A stretch of 64,000 bases of DNA from Rapana venosa (GCA_028751875.1 CM054157.1:1644246-1708245), one strand, 5' to 3'. Counted from the first letter of the stretch, positions 44,201-56,186 are shown. Notes: generated by a model from the sequence alone, not told the origin. Program-made: numbers and translations.

Positions 44201-45044
44201 TGACAGGGCACAATTTGTTTTCTAGCGTTCCCAAGGGAAATTTTTTTTTTTTTTCTTTTTACATTTTGTTTTTAAAACCTTTTCCCTTACAAAATTGAGA
44301 GACTTTTGAAAGGGAAAGGTTTTAAAATCATGTAAAGTGGGCAAAGGGATTTCCAAACATTTTCACCTTTTCAGTTTTTTCAAGTTGGGTTTTCGAACCC
44401 TGCCAAAAAGTAAAGACGAACCTTTGTTGCTAAATTTAGCCCCAAAACAGTCACTTTTAGCTTGTTGTTGCTCCCGTTTTGATTTTAAAAGGGTTATTTT
44501 TTGAATTAATTTTGTTTGGGCCCAACAAATGGGGGTGCACATTGTTTTATTTATCTTGACTTTAATGATATTTTTTTGGGCCCAAAAAAAAAATAATTAA
44601 TTTTTTTCTCCAAAATGTTCTAACCACCCTAATGCGAAGACTTTTACTTCTTGGAGTAGAAAAACCTTAAATGACCCGGAATTCGGGGTTATGTTTTTGC
44701 AAAGCCTTTTTGATAAAAGGTCTTAAGATGGCTTAAACTGAAAGGGGTTTTTTAGTTAGGTTTTTTTTGGTTGGGTTTTGGGGGGGTTTTTTTTAAAATA
44801 ATTTTGCCCTTTTTTTCTTTTGTTTGTTTTCCTCGTTTTGTAAGTTTTTTTGTTAATTTTTTGTTGTTTTTTTAGTTTCTTTTTCTAAGGAAAGTGGTTT
44901 TTTCATTTGTTTGCCACGGGGTACTGTACCCTTTATTCTAACATAATCAATTTATTTGATCAGCAACCCCCTTTTAGTAAAGGGGCCCAAAGCCTTTTTT
45001 TCTTTCTAAAAAAGTCCCTTTTTAAAAGTTCAAGTTCCCTCTGT
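44201..45044. other. Corrupted AT-rich sequence
   Basis: Runs of T and A; nothing recognised. Confidence 0.4.
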
Positions 45045-45232
45045 GGGGTGCGTTTCGTGCGTGGTGTGTGTGTATGGGGGGTGTGGTGTGTGTGCTCGCG
45101 CTTTCGCGCGCGCGTGTATGTGTATGCGCACACGTGGGGTCTTCTGTGTGTAGTGTTTGGGAAGGGGGTGCGTAAACACACCCTCACACGTGTGTGTGTG
45201 TTTTGTGTGGGTGTGTGTGTGTGTGTGTGAAT
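45045..45232 (+). repeat. GT/CG-rich simple repeat
   Basis: GTGTGT and CGCGCG stretches with interruptions. Confidence 0.75.
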
Positions 45233-46339
45233 GAAAAACGAATCATAAAGGGATGAATACGCGTGTGTCTTAATCACCCCTTTCAATGAATAATAGTAAG
45301 CCAATAAAGAAGAAAAAAAAAAAAGAGCACAGATTTCCCTGTGACCGGGCTTTCTGTCACCCGTTAAATAAACAACAAACTGACGGAAAAAGGACGGGGG
45401 GCGGGGGAAAAATAAATGAAAAGTTTTTAAAAATGTTTCCCCGGTTTATTCCTCTGATGTGTCCCTTTGCTCTGTCTGCCCTCCACCCCCACCCCCCCCT
45501 CTTCCCCCCCCCCCCCCCCCCCCCCCCCCATCTTTTTTTTTTCTTTCCCTTTTCCACACCCTCCCTCCCCCCCTTACTGCCCCTCCACCCTACCCCCCCC
45601 CCCACCTCTTTCCAATGATTGTCACGACTTTTTGGGGGAATGTGGAGGCCTGAAAAAAAGGTGCAAGAAAAGCGCGCGGAGCATGTGGCGAAAGAGAGCA
45701 GTCGCCCCTATGGAAAGGGCAGTTACCTGGCGAGGGGTATAGTTAGTTGTACACAAATAACCCGGGAACCTGTTTCCCTTTTAAAAAAGGCAGGACAGGG
45801 AGGAAGGCAGGCACAGAAAGGGGGGGAGGGGGGAGTGAGGGGGAGGGGGTTTTTTCTATTGTAAAGGTTTTTTGGGCCCTCCTCCGACATCAGAGCACCA
45901 GCCTTTTTTTCCTTCCAAATTTGTCATTACCAAAATTTTTAAAAGGCCTGACTAACAACTCAACACACCCAAAAAACCAAATTCCAACACATCTTGTGGG
46001 GTCTGTTCTGTAAAGTAATGCTCTCTTTTCACAACCCCACCCTGCACACGCCCCACCCGGCGCGCACAAAAAGCGCAAGAAAACCCAAAACACACCAACA
46101 TGACACAGTAGACTTTTAAAAAGAAAAACAATAACACACCAACAGCAACAATTCAACAAGGGGCAGAGGAAAAAAAACAACAGTCACCATTTCCCCCCAC
46201 AAATACCCACCACCACCAGTGGCAAGAACACCACCACCACCCCACCACCACCACTGTTAAAAACCAGAACAAAAAAAACAACAAAAACAGAAAAAACGAA
46301 AAAAAAAGGGATTTTTTTCTTGCATATAACATTTTTAAA
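45233..46339. other. Corrupted, C-rich, unrecognised
   Basis: Poly-C and CCT-rich at 45480-45605, otherwise nothing recognised. No coding evidence. Confidence 0.4.
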
Positions 46340-46440
46340 AGGGGGGTGCTGCTCTTTTGGCCAAGTGCTTTCCCCCCGGGGGAACCCCGAATTTTACCAG
46401 AAAAAATTCTGCCGTGACCCGAAAAATAAATACAATACAA
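46340..46440 (+). mobile_element. SINE-B 3' fragment, corrupted
   Basis: GGGTGCTGCTCTTTTGGCCA, CCCCGAATTTTACCAGAAAA and TTCTGCCGTGACCCGAAAAA follow the SINE-B 3' end, with an AATACAA tail. Confidence 0.65.
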
Positions 46441-46459
46441 GACAAGACAATTAAAATAT

Positions 46460-47065
46460 CATACAATCCCAAATGAAAACAATAAAAACAACGGAAAAAA
46501 TACCACAAATAGATATTTCCCCAACCCCCTTTCCATAGCCCACTACCACCAACACTAACAAACCCAATTTAATGTAACCATAAACACACACCAAACCATA
46601 AACACCAACACACCACACGCAACACCCAAAAACACCAACATCAACCACAACACCAACGCCAAACAATGAACACCAACAAACCAACACCAAAACCAAACCC
46701 ATATAAAACCCATCAACCCACACCAAACCATTTTAAAAACCCCAAAAATAAACTACAACACCAACACCAAACCTAACACCAAATATCAACCACACACCAC
46801 ACCAAACCATTTAAACACCAACTAAAAACCCCCAAACCAAAAACCTATAAAACACCAAACAAACACACAACACCAAACCATAAAAAACAACATCAACCAA
46901 CCAAAAAAATTTAAACACCAACTTAACCACAACACCAACCCCAAACCCATAAAACCAACATCAACCACCACCACCCCAAAACCATTTTAAAAACACCAAC
47001 ATCAACAACCAAAACCATATAAAACCCAATAAACAACCCAACAACCCAACACCAAAAACCCCTAA
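46460..47065. repeat. CCAACA-rich tandem repeat
   Basis: Irregular units around CACCAACACCAAACCATA and ATCAACCAC, about 25-30 bases, some 600 bases long. On the minus strand this reads as GTTGGTGTTTGGTATGG. Confidence 0.75.
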
Positions 47066-47439
47066 CAATGTTTTAGTGACAACCCTTCGGGTGGAAATGA
47101 CCAGGCCAAGTGAACGACCGAAAATTTTCTTTGAAAACGGGGAAAAAAAAATGAATACGAAAAAACAAAGAAAGAAAGGTTTCAAAATAAAAGCGGTGCA
47201 ACTTTGGGGAGGAAAACATAGGATTGACAGGGAAAAGAACTGGCTAAGACAAAACGTGGTGGGTATTCCCCCCCTGTGTTTTGGTACAGATGGGGAAAAG
47301 AAATTATTTCAAAAGGGCTGAGGGGGGAAATTTTTGGCCAATATTTCTGTTGCGAACACTGTGAAAAAAAGGAATGGGGGTGTTTTTTAAATTAGTTTTT
47401 TCACTTTTGTGTACCTCCGGGGGTTTTGTAAAAGTAATT

Positions 47440-47595
47440 CCTTTTCTTGTCTCCCTCGTCTTGTCTTGTTTTGTCTCGTCTTGTCTTGTCTTGTCTCCTC
47501 CGTCTTGTCTTGTTTGTCTTGTTCCCTGTTTGTCTTGCTTGTCTTGTCTCCTCCGTTTTGTTTTGTCCGTCTTGTCTTGTCTGTCTTTCTCGTCT
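47440..47595 (+). repeat. TCTTG pentamer repeat
   Basis: TCTTGTCTTGTCTTG with CTCC and GTTTTG variants. Confidence 0.85.
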
Positions 47596-48819
47596 TCCTT
47601 CTTTCCCCCCTTTCTCTTAGGAATAGAGTAAGCGTCGCTTTTTTCATGTTACTTTGGGCATTTTGATAAAAGACAAACTCATAGTGCTTGAATTCACAAA
47701 GATAAAACGGACTCTTCTCAAACAAAACCCCCGACTGATATTGCCTTGGTCGCAGAATAAAGGGCGTCCCACACATAACACTCAAAGAATATTATGGGGG
47801 AGACTGAGCATGTGACTGCTTCACGCGACGAACTCCCCCTTAGGGTGCAAAGGCTAAACAAATCCTTTCATGCTTGTTGTTTTGGAGTACAGTGTTGTGT
47901 AAAAAAATCCCTTTCTCTTTAAAAACTTTGAATGCTTCTTTTTATCCCCTTTTGAACCAATCATGATAACAAGACACAAAATTAAACCCCTAGATAAGGC
48001 AACAATAAAAACTTTTGCCGGGGTTTCATGCCTAAGCGCCGGGGGTTTTTACTTCTTCTTATTCCTTATAACTCCAGCGGAGCATGGGCCCCAACAGCAT
48101 CCCCCCAACCCTTTCCTGTCCTGGGAAGGGTCTTGGCCTTTCCCCTTCAGGCTGGCTCTCAGCTCCCAATGCAGGCTTCTCCTCGTTTATCGCAGTTTTT
48201 TTTAAACCATTGACCCCGGGGGGAACAGCAAGGTGGAGGGTGTATGACCGTGGTTTTCACTCATGGAATTTCCCCTTACAGCTTTTCTTATGATCGACTA
48301 GCTGGGGGGCTTTTACTTGCACGTTCCCTTTTGTGCTGCAGCCCAAGGGCGGTTGGCCTTTGGGAACATCCCAACCGACTGTCCTTATGCCCATTGGCCC
48401 AGAGATGGGGATGTATGTGGCAAAGGGATCCCACTTAACAAAATTTTTTGCCCAAATTTTTGAAAAAAGCACTGCCTCCTCTGCGTTTTGGAGGTCATCG
48501 TCGAACACGACACTAACATATGTAGTATTGTTTTGGGTCCAGTTTGAATCCCCCACAGTCCCCGGTGGGGACTGTGTAATTTACGGGGGGAAGGGTATTC
48601 CCTTTATATGAGATAGTCACAACGGTTTTTTTCTATTCTACCATCCAAAGCGTTATACTTTTTTTTATTGAAAAAATATTGGCTAAGAAAAAACAAAGGA
48701 AAATCGTGTACTCAGAGTAAGAAGGGAGACCACTAGAACTTTTCTGTAATATTTGTCCAAGGACTGAAGAGCCTAAAGTCACTACCAAAAAGGGGGTGGG
48801 GGATCTGTTCCACTTTTGG
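47596..48819. other. Unrecognised, partly corrupted
   Basis: No gene or known repeat recognised. Confidence 0.35.
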
Positions 48820-48825
48820 TGGTCT

Positions 48826-51790
48826 ATCTATCTATCTGTCCCGTAGTCTGACGACCGTGGGGGCACCTTCAAAGACTCAGCAACCAGTTCCCTCCATTCC
48901 TCTCTCTGTTCTGCCTTTCTCAGGGTTTTGTTGAGTTCTAGGCCTGTCCATTCACTGATGTTATCCTCCCAGCTCTTCCTTGGTTTGCCTCTTCTTCTTC
49001 CTCCTTGGACAGTGCCTTGCAAAAATGTCTTTTTTAATTCCTTGGGATCTTGGACATGCCCCAAACCATTTAAAGTTTACGTTTTTCACGATCGTTTAGA
49101 AGGTTCTCATAGGGTCCATGGTTTTGCTGGTTTTCTGTTATGCACCGCTTTTCGTTGCTTATGTGGTCTTTGTAGGAGATGCCAAGGAGCTCCGAAAGCA
49201 TCTCATCTCCACTGCCTTACTCTTCTCTCCAAATCTGCAGTCAGGGTCCATGATTCACGGGCATCCCAGAAATATGGATATGACAAGAGCGCATTAGTCT
49301 GATCTTGGAGATGAGTGAGATATTCTTATCTCTCCAGATGGTGTTTTTTTTGACAAAGCTGTTATTGTCTGTGCAGTCCTGCATACTACTTCTGGCTTGG
49401 ATCCCTGGTCGGATACAATGGCCCCCAGGTACTTGAAGCTTTGAACTGTTTCAGCTTCTGGTCATTAACCTGATATCAGTGCTAATCCCCGTTGGTGTTA
49501 TTAGTCATCATTTGGTCTTCTCTGCACTGATTTCCCATGCCGTATGTTTTGGAGGCCTTATCCAAGTGTTCTGTTAGGCTGGCAAGCTCTTTTCTGATCC
49601 TGCTATTCCATCAATGTCATCTGCGAAGCGGAGGTTTGTGATCGTTCTGCCACCAATGCTGGACTAAACCTTCAGTTCAGTTCGTTCCAGTGCTCAGCCA
49701 TGATTCTCTCAAGGAAGATTTGAAAGAGTGGGTGAGAGTAGACAGCCCTGCCTTACCCCAAAATGTTGTTCGAAACCATTCTCCAATGTTGTTGTTGTAG
49801 TACACTGAAACTGGTGGCCTCGCTGTACAGCTGTTTGATGACTCTGATCAGGTTTGCATTGATGCTGTACAAATTCATGGTTCCCAAAAAGCTGCATGCC
49901 ACACCCTGTCAAATGCCTTCTTAAAATCGATAAATACGTGGTAAAGGTCTTGTTGATGTGAAGGTACGCTCAAAATAATTCTGAGGTTGAATACTGTTCT
50001 GTTGTGCTGCGCCCTGCTCTGAAACCTGCTTGTTCCTCAGCAATGATGGCTCTGCTTGTGGCTTCAGTCTATTCAATATTTTTCTGCAGCATGACCTTGC
50101 TTGGGTGACATATGGATGATTGTGCGGTAATTTTGGCATTGTTGTAGATTTCCTTTCTTGGGGAGGTGATATGAGTGACTGCGTCCATGGTGTTGGCCCT
50201 TTTCCTGTCTGCCAGATCTTGTTGCAGATTCTTAGTAGGGCGCTGATCATGGCTTCCCCTCCAGCTTGGAAACCCAACTCGCTGGAATGTTGTCAGCCCC
50301 TGCTGACTTCCCCTTTTTCAGCGATCTGACTGCTGTTTCCACTTCTTCTCGGAGATAGGTGACTGTCTGTGTCTTTGCTTTCGGGTACATTTAGGATTCT
50401 GGATCTCCTGCGGTTCTATAGTTATACAGGTCGGAGCAGTATTCTGTCCATCTGTTTGAATAATCCTGGTCGTCAGGAGGGCACTTCCATTTTTGTCTTG
50501 GGTTGTTAAACCTTTTCTCTGTTTCGTGCTAGTCAGGTCTTTCACCAGCTGATATGCTTTCTTGCTATTGTTTTTCTTGATGTTCTCTTCAATGTCTTGG
50601 CACTGTTCACGATCCATTTCTCTTTTGCCTCCGTCATGGACTTCCTGATTCTTTTGTTGACTGCCCTATATTGTTCTGCTCTTTCTTTTGTTTCATTTTT
50701 CTTTTTCTTCAACTCTCTACGCTTTTCGCATAGTTGTAGGATGTTAGGTTGGTGACCCATGGTTTTTTGACTGGTCGGCGTTTGCCCAAAGGGCTCGCTT
50801 GCTGTTTCATCCACTGCTGTATTGAAACATTCGTCGTGTATCTATGTCTGAGTCTATCACAGTGAGTGCTGCGAACTTTCCACCTATCCTTGCTTGAAAA
50901 ATTTTTAATACCTCTGGTCCTTCAGCTTCTCGAGGTCAAATTTTTATCCTGAGTTGTTCCGCTGTGGGTTTTCTTTGGGCGTATCGGAAAGTCATCATCA
51001 CAAGACTTGATCACTCCTATGTCTGCTCCTGGAAAACTTCGTGTCCGTGCGATGTTAACGCTAAAACTGAAACCGTTTTTCACCATGATGTAATCTATTT
51101 GGGTTTTGGTGTTCTCCATTTGGGCTATGCCCTGTCCATTTTCTGGATTTCTTGTGTGGGCCAAGTGTATTCCCCCTACTGGAGGTGGTTGTTACTGGCA
51201 AACTCCAGGAGTCTCAGCCTCTTTCATTTTATTGGTTATTACATGGGCCCACAAAACGCCCTCCCAGTCTTTCCATGCATCTTCTCCTACCTTGGCTTCC
51301 AGTCGCCTTTTGCACAACGAGGATGTTTTTTTGGGGGTTTTTTTTGTTCAAAACCCCTCTTGTACTGTATAAATTTTCTTCAAACGGCTTATCTGTTCAT
51401 TTTCTGATGTGGGGGCGTTGCCTGAAATTTAAAGTTATGTTAAAGGGGTTTTTGCTCTAAAGGCGGTGGAAAATTTAAGTCTGCTGGACACAGGCTGAAG
51501 CCCCTTTGACGGTGTTCACGGTGTCTTTGTGAACAGAAACCCCAGCCGTGTTCTTTTATCCTGTTTTTCCATGTAGTATAATTTGTGGTTTTCCTGGGGT
51601 TGTTTTTCCCTTTTTTCCACCAAACCTTCGCAGGCCCAAGGGTGCCAGGAATCGGACTCCAGTGTCAGTTCTTCCCAACTTTCCCTCCAGCTCTTGTTCC
51701 GTACATTCCATGTGCCAATGAGGTGTTGTTTCTGGCACAAATTTTTTGCTTTGCGTTTTAAATCAGTGCATACTTTCGACATCTTCCTGA
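48826..51790 (-). mobile_element. L1x LINE, long decayed copy
   Basis: Minus strand, from the 5' end near 51.78 kb: endonuclease start HLIGTWNVRNKSW (about 51720), endonuclease end KTQIDYIMVKNG (about 51090), a linker with REQCQDIEE (about 50600), RT N-part LNRLKPQAEPSLLRNKQV (about 50060), motif B FGVRQGCLLSPTLSNLP (about 49730), and the 3' part that aligns with 24146-24976, ending GGRRRGKPRKSWEDNISEWT and SSDYGTDR. The GATA tail is at 48824-48838. No long intact frame. 50900-51790 is corrupted, the rest is cleaner. This shows what the truncated copy at 24146 lacks. Confidence 0.88.
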
Positions 51791-52189
51791 TACAACAAAA
51801 GGGGCGGGTCCTTGGAAACCCCGGGGCGACAACCGATGGGGTATGGAGATTTGGCTGTCTTTGTCATTGGTGTATCTTGGGTGAATCAAAACCTGGCGGA
51901 GCCCCCCCCTTCCAGGCGGATTTTTTGGGTTGGGTTTACTCCCACATGTGGCAGGTGGTACTGGGGGTTTCAGGTTACCGTGAAAGGGAAAACTCTACCG
52001 ACTTATATAATGGTGGGAAAATTATTTATTAACATTTTTTCTTATTCATATTCCCGTAATTGGGAAATTTTGGGTCATCTTAAGTCCGGCAAAATCAAAG
52101 TATAACAACCTTTTTAAAAATTTTTTTATCCCGTGGCTATGCAGGGAGCCTTTCAGCATACATAAAACCCTCACCTAAAAATTCTGTGC
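51791..52189. other. Corrupted, unrecognised
   Basis: Base-run pattern fades out at about 52150. No feature recognised. Confidence 0.35.
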
Positions 52190-52445
52190 TCCGATTTCCC
52201 TCATTTCTATCCCTCTCTTTGTTTCTGCCTTGTTCCTTTTCTTTCTGTCACCTCCATCTCGTCTATTTTCTGCCTTCTTGGTCCATTCTCCTATCTTTTT
52301 TCCAGAAAGACTTAAAAGAAAACAATTCTCTCCCACGCCAAAGTCGGATGCGCTGGGCTTGACTTGTCAGGCGCTTAACGGCAGTACAGCGCGTGTTCGC
52401 TCATATGACAGACAAAATCGTTACTGTCTGAGCGTTTGATCGCCG
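52190..52445 (+). repeat. Rep-G, clean copy
   Basis: CCAGAAAGACTTAAAAGAAA, CACGCCAAAGTCGGATGCGC, TTGACTTGTCAGGCGCTTAA and TATGACAGACAAAATCG. It pairs with 43985-44200. Class unknown. Confidence 0.65.
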
Positions 52446-52859
52446 ACAAAGAAGAAGCAGCATAACAACTTGAAAAATCCCCTGAACCCGGAGTGGGGTT
52501 GTCTACATTGTGAGTATTTAAAAGTAGCTCTGCTCAACAACAACGACGGCCTTCCCTATAAGATTTTGTTCTTTTCCAGAGTTCACAGAAACCTCTAAAG
52601 TACCACGTGTAAGCCAAAGCTGTTACACACCAACAAGCATGCACGCACAGACTTTGCATTTCAGATTCCATAAATGGTCCTTCCTTCCACAATGCCCTCT
52701 TCACACAGATTTAGACTTCCAAGACAACTTGACCTTGAGGCGCTAAAACCTCGGAGGTCAGGGGTTCGGATCCAGGTGCAGGGAGGAAGCAAGAAGCATC
52801 AGCAGAAGGGCGTCGTGAGGTCACGATGTGGATGTGACCCCAGACCGGGTTCCAAGGAA
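52446..52859. other. Unrecognised
   Basis: No gene. 52728-52775 has GAGGCGCTAAAACCTCGG and GGGTTCGGATCC, faintly tRNA-like, perhaps another SINE head. Confidence 0.35.
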
Positions 52860-52861
52860 GG

Positions 52862-53195
52862 AAGGTGGCAGGATGGTTAAGACGTTCGCCTGCCAACAAG
52901 TAAACCGTGAGGTTCTGGGTTCGATTCCCACCCTCGCCCTTTCTTCCCAGTTTGACAAAAAAATCGAACTGAATGTCAAAGTCCTTCGGATGAGACTATA
53001 AACCCGAGGCCCCGTGTGCGAACGCATGCAGAACATCTTGCGCACACGTTAAATCCTGTTCCGCTTTTCGAAAGAGTAGGCCATTGTGTGCCGGTGGGAA
53101 CAGATGACAAAATTTACGAAACCCGCATACACACGGGGACTGCATGTAAAAAAGCACATGAGTGCTTATTCCATTATCCTCGATATAAAAAAAAA
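52862..53195 (+). mobile_element. SINE-A copy, full length, different head
   Basis: Starts with a tRNA-like head GGATGGTTAAGACGTTCGCC and a perfect B box (GGTTCGATTCC, about 52918). Then TCCTTCGGATGAGACTATAA, TGTGCGAACGCATGCAGAAC, GTGTGCCGGTGGGAACAGAT and the CCTCGATATAAAA tail. The head differs from that of the copies at 1648 and 11561. Confidence 0.93.
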
Positions 53196-53199
53196 ATCT

Positions 53200-53475
53200 C
53201 GTTTAAGAGGAATTTTCCTCTGGAGTTAACACCATTGCCGACTCTACTCTCCCCAAAAGTCTTTCGGATGAGACTATAAATCGAGGTCTCGTGTGCGAAC
53301 TCACGCAGAATATCCTGTGCACATGTTAAACCCGTTCCTCTTTTCAGAAGTGTAGGCCATTGTGTACCAGTGGGAACTGATGACAACATTTGGAAAAATG
53401 CATACACTTAGGGACTGGATGTAAAAAAAAAGCACATGAGTGCTTTTTCCATAATCCTCCAAACAAAAAAATAAA
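53200..53475 (+). mobile_element. SINE-A copy, head missing
   Basis: Directly follows the previous copy: GAATTTTCCTCTGGAGTTAA, TCTTTCGGATGAGACTATAA, ATCGAGGTCTCGTGTGCGAA, then the 3' half and an AATAAA-rich tail. Confidence 0.9.
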
Positions 53476-53507
53476 ATAAATAAAATAAAAATGAAAATAA
53501 GACCTAC

Positions 53508-53740
53508 TCATGACCACCTCTCCGCACACTTTCTGTCTGTCTGTCTGTCTGTGTCTTCTGGTGACCACCTCTCCCCCACACCTTCTGTCTGTCTGTCTGT
53601 CTGTCTTCTGGTGACCACCTCTCCCCCACACCTTCTGTCTGTCTGTCTGTCTGTCTGTGTCTTCTGGTGACCACCTCTCCCCCACACCTTCTGTCTGTCT
53701 GTCTGTCTGTGTCTTCTGGTGACCACATCCCCCCACACCT

Positions 53741-53771
<31 letters not shown>

Positions 53772-53884
53772 TCTGGTGACCACCTCTCCCCCACACCTTC
53801 TGTCTGTCTGTCTGTCTGTGTCTTCTGGTGACCACCTCTCCCCACACCTTCTGTCTGTCTGTCTGTCTGTCTGTCTTCTGCAGC
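53508..53884 (+). repeat. About 52-bp TCTG minisatellite, 7 units
   Basis: Units of TCTTCTGGTGACCACCTCTC, CCCCACACCTTC and TCTG repeats. The number of TCTG varies between units. Confidence 0.94.
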
Positions 53885-54017
53885 GAAAGACATGCAGTAG
53901 CCAGACCAGCTGTTCCCTCCCCCTCAGGACTGTATGAACTGACGAAGAAAGAAGACAATGGTAACATTACTGCAAAAGTTACAAGGAATAGACGCCTGTG
54001 TGTGTCACACGCGTGCA

Positions 54018-54300
54018 CAGATACACACACACACACACACCACAACACACACACTCACACAACACACACCACACACACACACAGAGACAACCACACTGCA
54101 TGCTCCATAAGGGATTGTGGCTAAAACCACACCCATGCCCTCTCTATCTTCCGACACACCAAACACAGAACACCGAAGAAAAGTTCCAGACTTACTTTTA
54201 CAAATCCAAAACAATCATCAGACAAATATTAACAACTCAACTTCACAACACAACACACACACACACACACACACACTCACACACACACACACAGATTCAA
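54018..54300. repeat. AC microsatellites
   Basis: AC runs at 54024-54085 and 54248-54292. Confidence 0.88.
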
Positions 54301-54638
54301 CTTCCAGTCACACTCTAAATTCTATCTACCATAGTCCCCTCTTTGCACAGCTCAGACAACCTGTTTGAGGAATATTCCCCTCCCACTTCCCTCACAGTCA
54401 CGACTGGGTTCCAGCACAGTCACCATCACAGGCTGAAGTCCACAAGGATGGTCACGGGTGGACAGGGCACCAGGGAGAAGGAAAACGGGTTCAAAGGGGG
54501 AAAAAGGGTGATCCAGGGAATAAAGGACAGAGGGTCAGGACAAGCCTCGGCGACTCTTCAGGGCACACCGGGCTGCACCCTCCTCCAGGTACGACTCCAC
54601 CGCTGAGAGCGCCCACAGAACCTGTCACTAGAGAAGAA

Positions 54639-54935
54639 GAAGGTGCACTCCTGCACCCAGGAAAGACGTTGACAAAACGGACAGCACGCACAACGAAGAA
54701 GAACGTAGACTGGTCTCGGGAGCCAGAACCACTCAAAGATGAATGCTCCCCTCTGCTCTGCCAAGCAGAGACAACCACACACAGAAGTACGGTGCACTCT
54801 TGCACCTCAAGGAAGACGTTGACAGGACGGACACGACGTAACAACGAAGAACGAAGACCGGGTTCACAGGAGCCTGAACTACTCCAAGTGCTGCTCCCCC
54901 CTGCTCTCCAAATAGAGAGACAACATCACGCGGCG
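54639..54935 (+). repeat. Diverged tandem duplication, about 148 bp
   Basis: GTGCACTCCTGCACC...GGAAAGACGTTGACAAAACG at 54639 pairs with GTGCACTCTTGCACC...GGAAGACGTTGACAGGACGG at 54792. The two halves align to their ends (CTCCCCTCTGCTCT / CTCCCCCCTGCTCTC, then GAGACAAC). One plus frame stays open through both (54669-55028), but its composition does not look coding and no homology is recognised. Confidence 0.8.
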
Positions 54936-56180
54936 CCCAACAGCCCAGCTGGAACGGCGACCAACGATTTTCAGCCAAAGACTGAATCTCTTCTTCCTCC
55001 TCTCAAGTCAAAACATCCTCCTATTTAAAGCTGCTGCTACTCAGCTGATGAAGCAAACCCTAACTCACGAACAGGAACTTCACGAGAAGCTAATACAGGC
55101 TGCACACCGGTATTAAAAAATCACTCTTTTCCTTCTGTTTTTCTATGTAACTTTTATATTCATACCGCACGTACTAAGGCATCCACAGAAAAAAAGCACT
55201 TTTTGTGAAAGACTAGCCTCTGACTCAAAACTCATGTGGTTTTGAACAAATTTGGTAGGTTTGAATTTTTTTTAATTTTTCAGCAAACACTAGTCCTTTG
55301 TCGTCTGCTAGCTTCCTTACCGCAATATGCATGCGCGGGGTCAACGCTGTAGGAATACAGGCAAACCTCATTTGATCGTTATTTCCAACTTTCTCGTGAC
55401 TACCTGGTATTGCTCTATGTCCTCAATAAAAAAAAACCAAGTGCACAGTGCATCATTTCATGCTTTAAAAAATCTGTGAAAATCACCAACAGTTTTTTCC
55501 ACTCGCACTCTTACGTGACCCCCAAATTAATACACGCACCTGCATGCAAAATTGCAGAGAAAAGGGAATGTGCATGTCACTAAGCTGGAGTTCACTATAT
55601 ACATTAAAAAAAAAAAAAGCGAATGTGAACACAGAGACACCTGCATCCAGAAATACTGAGAAAGAAATAGCACTGAGTAATGCACGGAATTATGCGCAGA
55701 ATTATGCGAACCATCACACACACACACACACACACAAAGTAAGCATGTATTACAGACAGACAGACAGTCATACAGTCAGAGACCTTAAGATGTATTATAT
55801 TCTAAACAACGTCAACTTCTTTAACAGTACACATAACAAAATGAAACCTATATAAAAATGAAGTAAGGCAAAACTGAACATGAGTAAAGAATAGAAAAAA
55901 AAACAGCAAAAAAAATCAGAAACATAGTAAGCAAGCAAGCAAGCGTGTGTGTGTGGGTGTGTGTGTGTGTGTGTCTGTGTCTGTGTGTCTGTGTGTTGTG
56001 TCTGTGTGTGTGCATGCGCACGCTCGTACTATTTCCTTTTCGTTTTGGTTCAAGCTAGTCTCCTGCCTGTGGTCAGGCAATGGCGTAGCGTCAGTAACCA
56101 CACTGTGCTTCAAGCAGCTTATCGGAATCTGCACTCGTGCTTGTCCTACTGGACTAGTAGTGTGTGCAGCCTGTTCTCAA
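54936..56180. other. Unrecognised non-coding
   Basis: No gene seen. Short AC (55717-55736) and GT (55944-56012) repeats. Confidence 0.4.
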
Positions 56181-56182
56181 AC

Positions 56183-56186
<4 letters not shown>

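Larger units (their letters stand above)
37860..48820. other. Stretch of apparently corrupted sequence
   Basis: SINE and LINE copies here differ from clean copies in an unusual way: bases are replaced by their neighbour, turning mixed sequence into short runs (AAAA, CCCC, GGGG, TTTT). Compare 38700-38935 with 52985-53190: GTGTGCGAACG becomes GTGGCGAACG, and ACACACGGGGAC becomes ACCCCAGGGGAC. Some pieces (for example 47640-47860) look normal. Do not trust open frames or fine divergence here. A second such stretch lies at about 50900-52150. Confidence 0.75.

Noticed and set aside
53344..54054. 236-codon minus frame with repeated DRQTDRQ
   Set aside because: Translation of the 52-bp TCTG minisatellite and a SINE-A end.
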